Part shown: piece by piece, positions 1 through 7,922 of the stretch
Numbering within the stretch: the stretch's first letter is position 1
How the letters are laid out: every line of letters starts with the position of its first letter
NCBI GenBank assembly: GCA_021796385.1
Contig: JAJYXQ010000043.1
Location: forward strand, 66,202 to 130,201
Length of the DNA stretch: 64,000 bases
Direction of reading: 5' to 3'
Source: Thermoplasmata archaeon
Lineage (GTDB): Archaea; Thermoplasmatota; Thermoplasmata; Lutacidiplasmatales; UBA184
The notes under the pieces: generated by a model
Database searches by the model: none
Told to the model about the DNA's origin: nothing
What the model saw: only the letters and a program-made list of their open reading frames with translations
Made by a program: the position numbers and the translations under genes

Positions 1-1119
1 TTGAACCGGCAATGGCAGCTATCGGGAAAGTCGGCCTATGACTCTTTCGACGAGATTCCCAAGGAACCTTCCCCTGCGGGATTAGCCCGCTACCCACGCT
101 CCGCCGGGATGGACATTTCCGACTGGCTTGGGAGCCGGAAGAAGGCCTCGGGTTTGGGCGACGAGGGTGCGATCGAGGAGCTTTCGCGAATCGTGAAGAC
201 TTCCCGTCAGCCCCTCATCCTGACGGCCACCGACGCCTATGCCGTGCTCAGGGCCTCCACGATACCGAAGACGAGCCTGACTCGTATCCGATTCCTCCCA
301 GTTGACGGGAATACGATACAGACCCACCTAAAGGAAGTAGCGACACGAGAAGGACTGACAGTACCGCCGCGGACCTTTGACCTGATCGCTCAACGCTCGA
401 ACGGAGACCTTCGGGCGGCCCTGAACGACCTGGAGGCGTTCTCGGCTCTTCCCCCAGCGTACGATGCGAGCGAGGTGTTGACTTCCCGGGAGGTCGAACG
501 CAGCCTGTTCGAGGCGACGCGAAAACTACTATCGACCGGCCGGTTCGTGCCCTCGGCGGAGATACAGCGGCTAGCCGATGTCCCTCCGGATGAGCTCCTT
601 CCGTGGATGGAGGAGAACATCCCAGGGTTCGCCGAAGATGAGGAGGGACTTTTGACGGCCCAAGTGTCCCTCGCCCGGGCCGATCTTTTCCTCTTCCGGG
701 CAAACCGTTGGAGGATCTGGTCGCTCTGGAGCTACGCGAGCGAGCTCATGTCGGGCGGCGCTTCGGTGGGGATCTTCCATGCGGGTCGCCCGGGTCCGAA
801 CTACCGCCCCCCGGCCATCGATTTCCCCCAAACCTTCCGAAGCAGTAATCGAGAGACGCGTTGGGTCCGGGAAGCACTCGCCCGAAAACTCGGTGATTTT
901 GCCCATATGTCACGCCGTCGGGCCGCTTCCGAGATGATCCCGTTCGTCGAAAGACTTTTCCGGACGGTGAGCTCGACCGAGGACAGCGAAATGCGAACCT
1001 TCACGGAGTTCCAGCACCGACTAGCCCAGAACCTCGACCTCGATCCCGCCGAGCTTTCGTACTTCCTCCGAAGCTTGAGACCGAGCACAGCTCAGCGGGA
1101 TGCCGAACATCTCGATTGA
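1..1119 (+). CDS. rfcL: Replication factor C large subunit, 5'-truncated by window edge
   Basis: This is the C-terminal part of the clamp-loader large subunit, which with RfcS loads the PCNA sliding clamp onto primed DNA. Visible family features are the sensor 1 strand and following helix (SRIVKTSRQPLILTATDAYA), a segment corresponding to the large-subunit RIRF region, the sensor 2 helix (SNGDLRAALNDLEAF) and a long helical C-terminal collar domain. The ATP-binding Walker A motif must lie upstream of the window. The first roughly 45 residues do not resemble the usual Walker B region, so an insertion or divergence there is possible. The TTG at position 1 is only the window edge, not a real start. 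The stop lies inside the next gene, so the two are probably co-transcribed. Confidence 0.75.
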   Translation: MNRQWQLSGKSAYDSFDEIPKEPSPAGLARYPRSAGMDISDWLGSRKKASGLGDEGAIEELSRIVKTSRQPLILTATDAYAVLRASTIPKTSLTRIRFLPVDGNTIQTHLKEVATREGLTVPPRTFDLIAQRSNGDLRAALNDLEAFSALPPAYDASEVLTSREVERSLFEATRKLLSTGRFVPSAEIQRLADVPPDELLPWMEENIPGFAEDEEGLLTAQVSLARADLFLFRANRWRIWSLWSYASELMSGGASVGIFHAGRPGPNYRPPAIDFPQTFRSSNRETRWVREALARKLGDFAHMSRRRAASEMIPFVERLFRTVSSTEDSEMRTFTEFQHRLAQNLDLDPAELSYFLRSLRPSTAQRDAEHLD

Positions 1120-2083
1120 GGTGGGCGTGTCATCCAACCTTCACCCACCCACAACAGACCTCGCGGTCTCGGCTCATGGGATGCGTAAGGTCTACCACAC
1201 CCGGGGACACCCAGCTGTCGAAGCTCTACGCGGATTGGACCTTACCGTAAAGCGAGGGGAGCGCGTGGCGCTTTTGGGCCGAAACGGAGCTGGCAAGACC
1301 ACCTTCCTCAAGATCGCCTCCACGCTTTTGCTCCCGACCGCCGGAACCCTCGAGATATTCGGCCTGGACGCCGTCAAACGACCCGAGGAAGTCCGACCTC
1401 TCATCGCGGTGGTGCCGCAGGAGGGGCATCCGTTCTACCACCTTACCCCGTGGGAGCAAGTGTACACATATCTCCGATCCCGCGGATTCCCCCGAGATGT
1501 CGCGCGGGACCGGACCGAGTCCGCGCTCAAGGACATGGGGATCTTTGACATTCGCAGTCAACTGAACGTCACTCTCTCTGGGGGCCAACAGCAACGGACG
1601 ATGGTCGCCACGGTCCTCGCAACGGAGGCCCCACTACTCTTCTTGGACGAGCCCACATTGGGGATGGACCCCTTCGCCCGGAGGGGGGTGTGGGCTGCGC
1701 TCCGAAAGCTGACCGACCGGGGCTCAACGATCCTCTTGACTACGCACTACTTAGACGAGGCCGAGAGCTTGTCCCAACGGGTCTACATCGTCGAACATGG
1801 CCATGTGGTGGCCGAAGGTACGGCGGACGAGCTCAAGCGCCGAGTGGGAGGCACCGTTCGAGTGACGATGCCGGAGGCCGGAGCTCATCCAGCGGATTAT
1901 GAGAGCTTCGGGCGCATCATGGCGGGAGACGGCGTGCTCCACGTGATCACCGAGCCCCGACGGGTCAGCGAGATTTTGAATCTGGCCCTTTCCCGGGGCA
2001 TCAGCCCAACGGTTGGCCCGGTCACATTGGAAGAGGCATTTCTCCAACTTGTAGGACGGGCTATCGAGGAAGATGCTCGGTGA
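1100..2083 (+). CDS. ABC-2 type exporter, ATP-binding protein
   Basis: This is the cytoplasmic ATPase of an ABC-2 type exporter, 327 residues long. It shows Walker A (GRNGAGKTT), a Q-loop (VVPQEGHPF), the ABC signature (LSGGQQQRT), Walker B with the catalytic glutamate (LLFLDEPTLGMDP) and the H-loop (LLTTHYLDEAE). A roughly 80-residue C-terminal extension is typical of the drug/antibiotic or NodI-like subgroup. The ATG start overlaps the end of rfcL by 20 nt, and the 3' end overlaps the first permease by 11 nt, so the genes are translationally coupled. The substrate cannot be read from sequence; lipids, peptides or drugs are all plausible. Confidence 0.92.
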   Translation: MPNISIEVGVSSNLHPPTTDLAVSAHGMRKVYHTRGHPAVEALRGLDLTVKRGERVALLGRNGAGKTTFLKIASTLLLPTAGTLEIFGLDAVKRPEEVRPLIAVVPQEGHPFYHLTPWEQVYTYLRSRGFPRDVARDRTESALKDMGIFDIRSQLNVTLSGGQQQRTMVATVLATEAPLLFLDEPTLGMDPFARRGVWAALRKLTDRGSTILLTTHYLDEAESLSQRVYIVEHGHVVAEGTADELKRRVGGTVRVTMPEAGAHPADYESFGRIMAGDGVLHVITEPRRVSEILNLALSRGISPTVGPVTLEEAFLQLVGRAIEEDAR

Positions 2084-2831
2084 TTCTCGCCCGGCGTGGC
2101 ATGGCCTGTGGGCCTTCGCGGCCACCGAGGCACGTGTCCAATTGCATGAGTACTTGTCGATCGCATCGACCGTGCTGGTGCAGGTGATCTTCATCTTCTT
2201 TGTTTGGTTGCTGGCTCCGCCGTACCTACTTCCCTTCGCACTCGTGGGCTCAATGGTCTTCTCTGCGTTCGTCATCGGCGAACGGGTGCTGAACGAGGCG
2301 GCGTACATCCGGATCGACCACAAGCTCAACGAACTCTACCACGCCTCCCCGCTCAGTCCCGAATCCTACTTCCTGGGAATGGGAATCGGTGTCCTCACCG
2401 CCTACCTTCCGACCCTGGTCTTCATCGGGCTGCTGACCGAGGCGGTCCACCCTCTCTCCTTGGCTGCGGGCGGCTTGCTCCTCTTGGTGCTGATCGGGGT
2501 GTGGCTGATCGCATCAAGCCTCGGCTACATCCTCTCAACGCTCTTCCGCGACATGCGTGCCATCTGGCCGTACTCGACGTTGCTCTTCAATTTCTTCGGT
2601 GTGCTGCCGCCGGTGTTCTATCCCCTGGGCCTCTTTCCCGGCTGGCTGGCTCCCCTCGCACTTGTCTTACCCCCCAGCGCGGGTGCGGCACTGCTGATGT
2701 ATGTCATTGGTCTCGAATCACTCTCGGGAGGGCAGGTCATACTGGCCGCCACGGCGCTCATCATCGAGACCCTCCTTCTTTCGGTGGCCGCCGTCTTCTG
2801 GTCCCGCCGCACCTCACGGGAGGGGGCTTGA
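2073..2831 (+). CDS. ABC-2 type transporter permease 1
   Basis: This is an integral membrane protein of 252 residues with about six hydrophobic segments and the central ABC-2 membrane signature region (LSTLFRDMRAIWPYSTLLFNFFGVLPPVFYPL). It should form the export channel together with the second permease, driven by the ATPase encoded just upstream. The ATG overlaps the ATPase gene, and the stop codon abuts the ATG of the second permease directly (TGAATG). Two different permeases and one ATPase suggest a heteromeric exporter. Confidence 0.88.
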   Translation: MLGDSRPAWHGLWAFAATEARVQLHEYLSIASTVLVQVIFIFFVWLLAPPYLLPFALVGSMVFSAFVIGERVLNEAAYIRIDHKLNELYHASPLSPESYFLGMGIGVLTAYLPTLVFIGLLTEAVHPLSLAAGGLLLLVLIGVWLIASSLGYILSTLFRDMRAIWPYSTLLFNFFGVLPPVFYPLGLFPGWLAPLALVLPPSAGAALLMYVIGLESLSGGQVILAATALIIETLLLSVAAVFWSRRTSREGA

Positions 2832-3590
2832 ATGGCGGTAGCAACAGGGTATGCCATTCCCCGGCGGGGCAACCTCTTTCCGGCCTTCATCATCATCGGA
2901 TGGCGATGGATCTCGCGCAACCCCGCCGTCGCCGCCGCACCGGTGATCGTGCCTTTTTTGTTCCTCTATTTCCTCAAGATCATCTCCCAATACGCCTTTC
3001 CAGGGGAGGTGGTCGGGGCGATGCTCTTCATCTCCCAGAACGTCGGGAATTGGGTCCTCGGAGATTCCGCCACCTGGCGTATCCAGTGGTCGATCCAGGA
3101 CATGTTCGTTGCCTCACCCTTGACCAAGTTGCAGTATCTCTTTGGCATCGCCATTTCGAACGTTTTGGCTGCCCTTCCGGCGTATGTGGTGCTGGGGATC
3201 GTGCTGGCTCTGGTCTATCCCGTCTCCCCATTAGGGTGGCTGTTCCTCGTCATTTCCATTTTGGTGCTCTGGTTGTTGTTCTCGGCCATTGGCATCGCGA
3301 TCTCGAGCCGGATCACGTCACGGAGAGAAATCTGGCCGATTGGCAATTTTGTCTTCACGGCGGTGGGCATCTTGTCACCGCTCTATTACCCCGTGGAAGT
3401 GCTCCCCCCTTACCTGCGGACGGTGGCCTACTTCCTTCCCGGAACGTATGCGGCACTTTTTGCGAAGGGCGGCCTTGGGATGATCTCCATATCCGCGGCC
3501 CAGTTAGCGCTCTACGGCCTCCTCCTTGCGGTGCTAGCAACTGTCGGGATCCTGCTATCCCTTAGTGTCTACCGTTGGCGCGTTGGGTAG
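2832..3590 (+). CDS. ABC-2 type transporter permease 2
   Basis: This is a second six-helix ABC-2 permease of 252 residues, the same length as its neighbour and probably a paralogue. The conserved segment SSRITSRREIWPIGNFVFTAVGILSPLYYPVEVLP aligns with the equivalent stretch of permease 1. Its start follows the preceding stop with no gap. It is the last gene of the rfcL-ABC transcription unit, and a convergent hydrolase gene ends 10 nt away. Confidence 0.88.
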   Translation: MAVATGYAIPRRGNLFPAFIIIGWRWISRNPAVAAAPVIVPFLFLYFLKIISQYAFPGEVVGAMLFISQNVGNWVLGDSATWRIQWSIQDMFVASPLTKLQYLFGIAISNVLAALPAYVVLGIVLALVYPVSPLGWLFLVISILVLWLLFSAIGIAISSRITSRREIWPIGNFVFTAVGILSPLYYPVEVLPPYLRTVAYFLPGTYAALFAKGGLGMISISAAQLALYGLLLAVLATVGILLSLSVYRWRVG

Positions 3591-3600
3591 GTCGGGTCGT

Positions 3601-4602
3601 TCACGAATGGATGGGAACGGGCGATACTGCCTTCGGCAAGGTCACTTCAAGCCCGGGAGGCAGGTTGGGCTTGGGGGGGACAGGGGGTTCAAACTGGGAG
3701 TGGACGAAGCCCAGCAGGTCCTTCCAGGCCCGTTCCGCGCTACGAACTCGGTAGGTCTTCTCGTCCCGGCCCAGAAAGTTGTGTCCGACCCCACGAAGCA
3801 CCGTGGTGGTGTATTTTACTCCGAAGCGCGTCAGGTTGCGTTGCAAGGCAACGCTGGACGTACCGGCCCGCATGTCCGCGGTTCCGTAGACCGCGTGCAC
3901 TGGAGCTTGGATCGAGGAAAGCCGACCCACCGGGCTCACGGAATACGGATAGGCCAGAGCGACCGCCTTCAACCCTTCAGTCTCTGCGGCGTACGCGAGC
4001 GCCACTGCGCCCCCATACGAGGCTCCGTACACGGCTTGTCGCGTGGGATCGACCATCTCATCTTGGAGCGCATACCGTCGACAGACGTCCAACACCTTGA
4101 GGACACGATCTCGCCGCGTGGTGGGCATCAGCACGGTGCCCTTCCAAAACCGGAATCCCCGGTTCATCGCGAACGAGATCGCAAAGGATAGCCCAGGGAT
4201 CCGGCCCGTGTCCGGAAAGATCACCTCGTAGCCTGCCCGGACGAAGCGCACTGCTGCCTCGATGGTCTGGGTGGTCACACCGACAGGATCGGGAGCGATG
4301 AGGATCAGCGGGTGCTTGACCGCCTTGCTGGGTCGGAGGCGGATGGCGTGGAGCACACCTCCAGGAACGGCAGAGGTCGGGATGAAATCGGTTGTGGAAG
4401 TGAAAGGAAGTGTAAAGGCCCGCGGAACCTCATCGCTCTTGATCCAGCTCTTGTTCAGAAAGTCGAGTACGCAGAGCTTGAATCGCTCTCGGGACAGGAT
4501 GATGACGGCCTGTCGTTGGTGACAGACGTCGCAGACCCCGACTACTCCGACCCCGAACTCTCGGTCGGGCACATCCTTGAGCAACAGGTCTTCGTCCGGC
4601 AT
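3601..4602 (-). CDS. Zinc-finger/dienelactone hydrolase-like fusion protein
   Basis: This protein of about 333 residues joins a short N-terminal cysteine cluster (C24, C27, C44 in CDVCHQRQAV...KLCVLDF) to an alpha/beta hydrolase of the dienelactone hydrolase type. The nucleophile elbow is GASYGG, followed by an acidic residue in VYGTADM and a histidine in GVGHNFLG, giving a plausible Ser-Asp-His triad. The start at 4602 replaces the ORF-track start at 4803. It lies downstream of the neighbouring MFS stop, and a TATA-like ATTTAT is centred 27 nt upstream, suggesting a leaderless message. The natural substrate is unknown. The cysteine cluster could bind zinc, but only three cysteines are obvious. 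Confidence 0.75.
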   Translation of the reverse strand: MPDEDLLLKDVPDREFGVGVVGVCDVCHQRQAVIILSRERFKLCVLDFLNKSWIKSDEVPRAFTLPFTSTTDFIPTSAVPGGVLHAIRLRPSKAVKHPLILIAPDPVGVTTQTIEAAVRFVRAGYEVIFPDTGRIPGLSFAISFAMNRGFRFWKGTVLMPTTRRDRVLKVLDVCRRYALQDEMVDPTRQAVYGASYGGAVALAYAAETEGLKAVALAYPYSVSPVGRLSSIQAPVHAVYGTADMRAGTSSVALQRNLTRFGVKYTTTVLRGVGHNFLGRDEKTYRVRSAERAWKDLLGFVHSQFEPPVPPKPNLPPGLEVTLPKAVSPVPIHS

Positions 4603-4625
4603 CGCCCTTCTCGAGACCTTTTCAC

Positions 4626-4632
4626 ATAAATC
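4626..4632 (-). promoter_or_regulatory. TATA-like element for the hydrolase gene
   Basis: ATTTAT on the minus strand is centred 27 nt before the ATG at 4602, the spacing expected for a leaderless archaeal transcript. Confidence 0.5.
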
Positions 4633-4711
4633 CTCTTCGCCAATTTGCCCTAGGGGAGCCGCTCGAGACGCGAGGTGAAATCCCAAGACCTCACCGGGTG
4701 GAAAAGCCCGC

Positions 4712-6049
4712 TCACAGATGGCGCGCCCGAAACGCTCGTGTGGACAGGAGCCAAACAGGTACCGCGAGCACCATCGCGACAACGGAGATCCCAAAGGTAG
4801 CACTGAAGCCGATGTCCGAAGTTATCACTCCGGAGAGACCCGAGCCCAGGATCGCGGCCAGACCCCCGAGGGCACTGTTCATCCCGAGATAGCTTCCGGC
4901 GCTCCGGCGCTCGAGTGAGCGGAAGAGGAGCAATGATGAAGAGGTCGTATAGAAGGCTACCGCCACTCCCAAAAGGCCGTAGAACACCACATTGAACGGA
5001 AGAAAGAGCGGATCGTGCCCGGAGCTTTTTAACAAGCCAAGGGGCAGGAGCGCAGCAAAAACGAAGACGCCCGCGTACCCGCTGGCGCGCATCCAACTGG
5101 CCGTCACTACACTGCGCTCGGCAAGTTCACCCTCGGATGTCCGCGCACTGAACGGTAGTGAAAAGGCTTGGGCGGCATTGTTGGCCAGATTGACCATGAA
5201 GACCCCGGCCGCACCCAGGCCGAGTACCTCGAGAAAGGGCGTATACGAGGTATTGAAGAGGTTTGCGGCAAAATTGAAAAGAAAGGAAGCAGCCAAGATT
5301 AGCGGAACATCATGGGTCGCCTCCTTGCGAAGCCAATGATAGGTACGGTCCCAGAACCGTCGGGTGGGGAGGCCAAGGAAGAACGGATACAAGGTACGAA
5401 GCCGGGAATCCAAGCTCTCATGGTGGTGGGCAATGGCACTCCGTTCCAACCGACCTTTTCGCTCGGGAACTAGGACGAAAAGCATGCTGAGGCTCACGAA
5501 GGCAAGCAGGGAGACCAGGTAGAGGAAGCTCGGAAGGTTCCCGGGATATTGGGTAACCCAGAAGAGCCCAGCGAGGATGCCCAGGGTCCCCCCGATCACC
5601 CCCATCTCGGTGAACGATGTGTATGCCGTGGGTCGTTCGTGGAGGTCAAATCGCTCCATGATCATCAGGTTGGATGCCGCGGCCCCTGAGGGAGCAAACC
5701 ATCCGAAAATCGCGTACAGTACCAACAGGGCATCCAGAGAATGGATCAAGCCCGACAGCAAGAAAATGACCCCGACGGCAGCGTAGTTGAGTGCCAGAAG
5801 GGGGCGCCGTCTCGACATGACGTCGCAGACCCGTCCCCAAAAGAACGCTCCAGGGATCACCATGATGTTGTACAGGGTGATCGCCAGCGCCACTGCGACC
5901 ACCGTCCCGCCATAGGCGAACAAGATGAGTACGGGGAGGATCACCGAGAAGCCTGACAGGGCAGCATTGATGGGAAGGAACACGGTGAGCCATGGTCGCG
6001 CCAAGATCGCGGACCCATGAACCGCCGAGAGCTCTTCCCGGGTCTTCAT
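4712..6049 (-). CDS. Major facilitator superfamily transporter
   Basis: This polytopic permease has about twelve hydrophobic segments and a central cytoplasmic loop. The MFS motif A equivalent is seen as GRVCDVMSRRRPLL between helices 2 and 3. The start is placed at the second Met (MKTREELSAVHG, 445 residues), because a TATA-like TTAAAAT lies about 29 nt upstream of it. The ORF-track start at 6091 would lie upstream of the predicted transcription start. It shares a compact intergenic promoter with the divergent deaminase gene. The substrate cannot be inferred; a nucleoside-related role is only suggested by the neighbour. Confidence 0.8.
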   Translation of the reverse strand: MKTREELSAVHGSAILARPWLTVFLPINAALSGFSVILPVLILFAYGGTVVAVALAITLYNIMVIPGAFFWGRVCDVMSRRRPLLALNYAAVGVIFLLSGLIHSLDALLVLYAIFGWFAPSGAAASNLMIMERFDLHERPTAYTSFTEMGVIGGTLGILAGLFWVTQYPGNLPSFLYLVSLLAFVSLSMLFVLVPERKGRLERSAIAHHHESLDSRLRTLYPFFLGLPTRRFWDRTYHWLRKEATHDVPLILAASFLFNFAANLFNTSYTPFLEVLGLGAAGVFMVNLANNAAQAFSLPFSARTSEGELAERSVVTASWMRASGYAGVFVFAALLPLGLLKSSGHDPLFLPFNVVFYGLLGVAVAFYTTSSSLLLFRSLERRSAGSYLGMNSALGGLAAILGSGLSGVITSDIGFSATFGISVVAMVLAVPVWLLSTRAFRARHL

Positions 6050-6074
6050 TGAGCGGGAAGAAGTAGCGGAGTCG

Positions 6075-6082
6075 ATTTTAAG
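6075..6082. promoter_or_regulatory. Bidirectional TATA-like element
   Basis: ATTTTAAG lies between two divergent genes. Read on the plus strand it is about 28 nt before the GTG at 6107. Read on the minus strand it is about 29 nt before the ATG at 6049. One symmetric AT core may serve both leaderless transcripts. Confidence 0.5.
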
Positions 6083-6106
6083 TCCCACCATAACTCAGTC
6101 ACCAGT

Positions 6107-7405
6107 GTGACGAACACTCCAAGCCTAACCCTGCGCGGGGCCCTGATCGCGACCCAAGACGAGAACCGGCGGGTCTTTCGGGGCGATGTCCGGATAGAAA
6201 ACGGTCGGATCGCCGGAGTTGCGGAGGACCTACCGGGCCGCTCGGATGAAGAGATGGATGCTCGCTCCTTCCTCGTCACGCCCGGACTCATCAACTTGCA
6301 TACCCATGTGGCCAACACGCTCCTCAAAGGGGTAGCAGACGACCTCGACTTCGACCAGTTCCTGGAGAAGATGTTCGCCTATGATGCCCGACGGACCGAA
6401 GAGGACATCGAGGCCGGAGCCCTCCTTGGGATCGGAGAGATGTTGCTCGGCGGGACGACCTCCTTCCTCGACATGTATTATGGAATGGATGGTGTGGCAC
6501 GGGCCTGCGAGCGTCTAGGCATCCGGGGATTCCTGGGTTGGGCGGTCCTCGACCCCGAGTACACGACCCAGAAAGGTGTGCCGCTTCGCAATGCCGAGGC
6601 GTTCATGGAGCGTTGGAAGGGGCACGAACGCATCACACCCCTGCCGGCGCCCCAAGGTGTCTACGTCGTGAACGAAGAGAACTGGCTCGGCGCCCGTGAA
6701 CTCGCCGTACGGCATGGGACGATAGTGCACTACCACCTTTCGGAGACGCTAAAGGAGGTCGAGGGTCATGTGGCGAAGACGGGGATGCGCCCGCCCGAAT
6801 GGCTGGACAAGATTGGCTTCCTTGGCCCGAACCAGGTGGCTGCCCATTCCGTCTGGCTCAAGAACAACGAGATCGAGCTTTTGGCAAAGCGGGGAACGGC
6901 TGTTGCCCATTGTCCGTCTTCGAACATGAAATTGGCTTCCGGCGGCGGTGGCTTGGCTCCTGTGACCGAGCTTCGAGAACGGAAGGGCATCGTGGGCCTG
7001 GGAACCGACTCCTCTACAAGTAGCAATTCCCTGTCGATGCTACGGTTGATGCAACTCACAGGCCTTGCCCACAAGCATGCCCGGCACGATCCGAAGAGCC
7101 TCCCCGCTGGCACGCTTCTTGACATGGCGACCCTCGAGGGAGCGCGTGCCCTGGGAAAGGTAGGGCGTTTGGGTACGATCCGCCCCGGAGCCGATGCCGA
7201 CCTCGTTTTGTTCGATCTGGCGCATCCCTCCCTCGCACCGGTCACTTCACCCGAAAAGGCCATCCCGAACCTCGTGTATTCGGCGAATGAGGGCGCCGTC
7301 CATACGGTGTTCGTCGGGGGTCGCAAGGTAGTGTCCGCGGGTCGATTGACGCTCGTGAACGAGGAGGAGATACGCCACATCGCCCTCGATCCACCTTTGC
7401 AATAA
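6107..7405 (+). CDS. mtaD: 5'-methylthioadenosine/S-adenosylhomocysteine deaminase family amidohydrolase
   Basis: This is a metal-dependent deaminase of the amidohydrolase superfamily, 432 residues long. Members deaminate MTA, SAH or 5'-deoxyadenosine to the inosine derivatives, supporting SAM recycling in archaea. Metal ligands are visible as HTH in LINLHTHVAN (H65, H67), His in HYHLSET, His in AAHSVWL and the catalytic Asp in GLGTDSSTSSNSL. The GTG start is supported by a TATA-like element 28 nt upstream. A hairpin follows the stop. The exact substrate (MTA, SAH, 5'-deoxyadenosine or guanine-like) cannot be settled from sequence alone. Confidence 0.85.
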   Translation: MTNTPSLTLRGALIATQDENRRVFRGDVRIENGRIAGVAEDLPGRSDEEMDARSFLVTPGLINLHTHVANTLLKGVADDLDFDQFLEKMFAYDARRTEEDIEAGALLGIGEMLLGGTTSFLDMYYGMDGVARACERLGIRGFLGWAVLDPEYTTQKGVPLRNAEAFMERWKGHERITPLPAPQGVYVVNEENWLGARELAVRHGTIVHYHLSETLKEVEGHVAKTGMRPPEWLDKIGFLGPNQVAAHSVWLKNNEIELLAKRGTAVAHCPSSNMKLASGGGGLAPVTELRERKGIVGLGTDSSTSSNSLSMLRLMQLTGLAHKHARHDPKSLPAGTLLDMATLEGARALGKVGRLGTIRPGADADLVLFDLAHPSLAPVTSPEKAIPNLVYSANEGAVHTVFVGGRKVVSAGRLTLVNEEEIRHIALDPPLQ

Positions 7406-7433
7406 GGTTCTCCACAAGGTGGGAACCTCTTTG
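7406..7433 (+). terminator. Hairpin followed by short T-run after the deaminase gene
   Basis: GGTTC/CCAC pairs with GTGG/GAACC around a tiny loop, with one bulged T, and is followed by TCTTT. It starts right after the stop codon of the deaminase, so termination or 3'-end processing is plausible. Confidence 0.4.
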
Positions 7434-7922
7434 GCAAAAATCGCACAAGGCTCGACACTCGGCACCGTACTCCACCGGGCGCGAGACACCCCGTCGGGGA
7501 GGAGTCACTGCCGGCCGGACGAGCGCCTCATCGAAAGACCCGCGTTTCCTTTCCCATGGTCCCCCACATTGGGATGAACTGGACCACTCATGCCGGACCC
7601 CCATCCGAGACAAAGGTAGCCCGCAAGGAGGGGCGCCATCCCTACCCACCGATAACCTCAGGACGGGGGACCCCCGCTTCCCAAAGCAAGCCGTATAATA
7701 CCCGGGAGATAGCTGTAGAAGCCATGTCTGGAGACATTTCTGTGACTCCAAGGGTAGAACTGCCCATTTGCCGGTGCGGGTGGGATTCCGTTTTTCCCAC
7801 GGTGATCGCGGAGCGGTTAGGTGCCTCATGAAGGTTCAACCCCATGCTCGCCCACCAACGGGGGTGAGACACGCCTCGACCATTGAACGCCCACAGCCTG
7901 TACGTCGCGTGAGGTCGGAGGT
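7434..7922. other. Intergenic region without a recognisable gene
   Basis: About 490 nt contain only short ORFs with no recognisable motif in either strand. A TATA-like TATAATA occurs near 7693 and a GTGGGA/TCCCAC inverted repeat near 7780. No tRNA, RNase P, SRP or box C/D signature was recognised. The region may hold an unknown small RNA or long upstream sequence of the glycosylation cluster. Confidence 0.4.

Noticed and set aside
2204-3565. 453-codon plus-strand ORF across both ABC permeases
   Set aside because: The permeases occupy another frame with clear helices and abutting stop/start; this frame is Arg/Pro-rich without structure.
7820-7860. Possible tRNA T-arm (GGTTCAACCCC) in the spacer before the glycosylation cluster
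   Set aside because: No matching acceptor, D-arm or anticodon stem could be formed around it.
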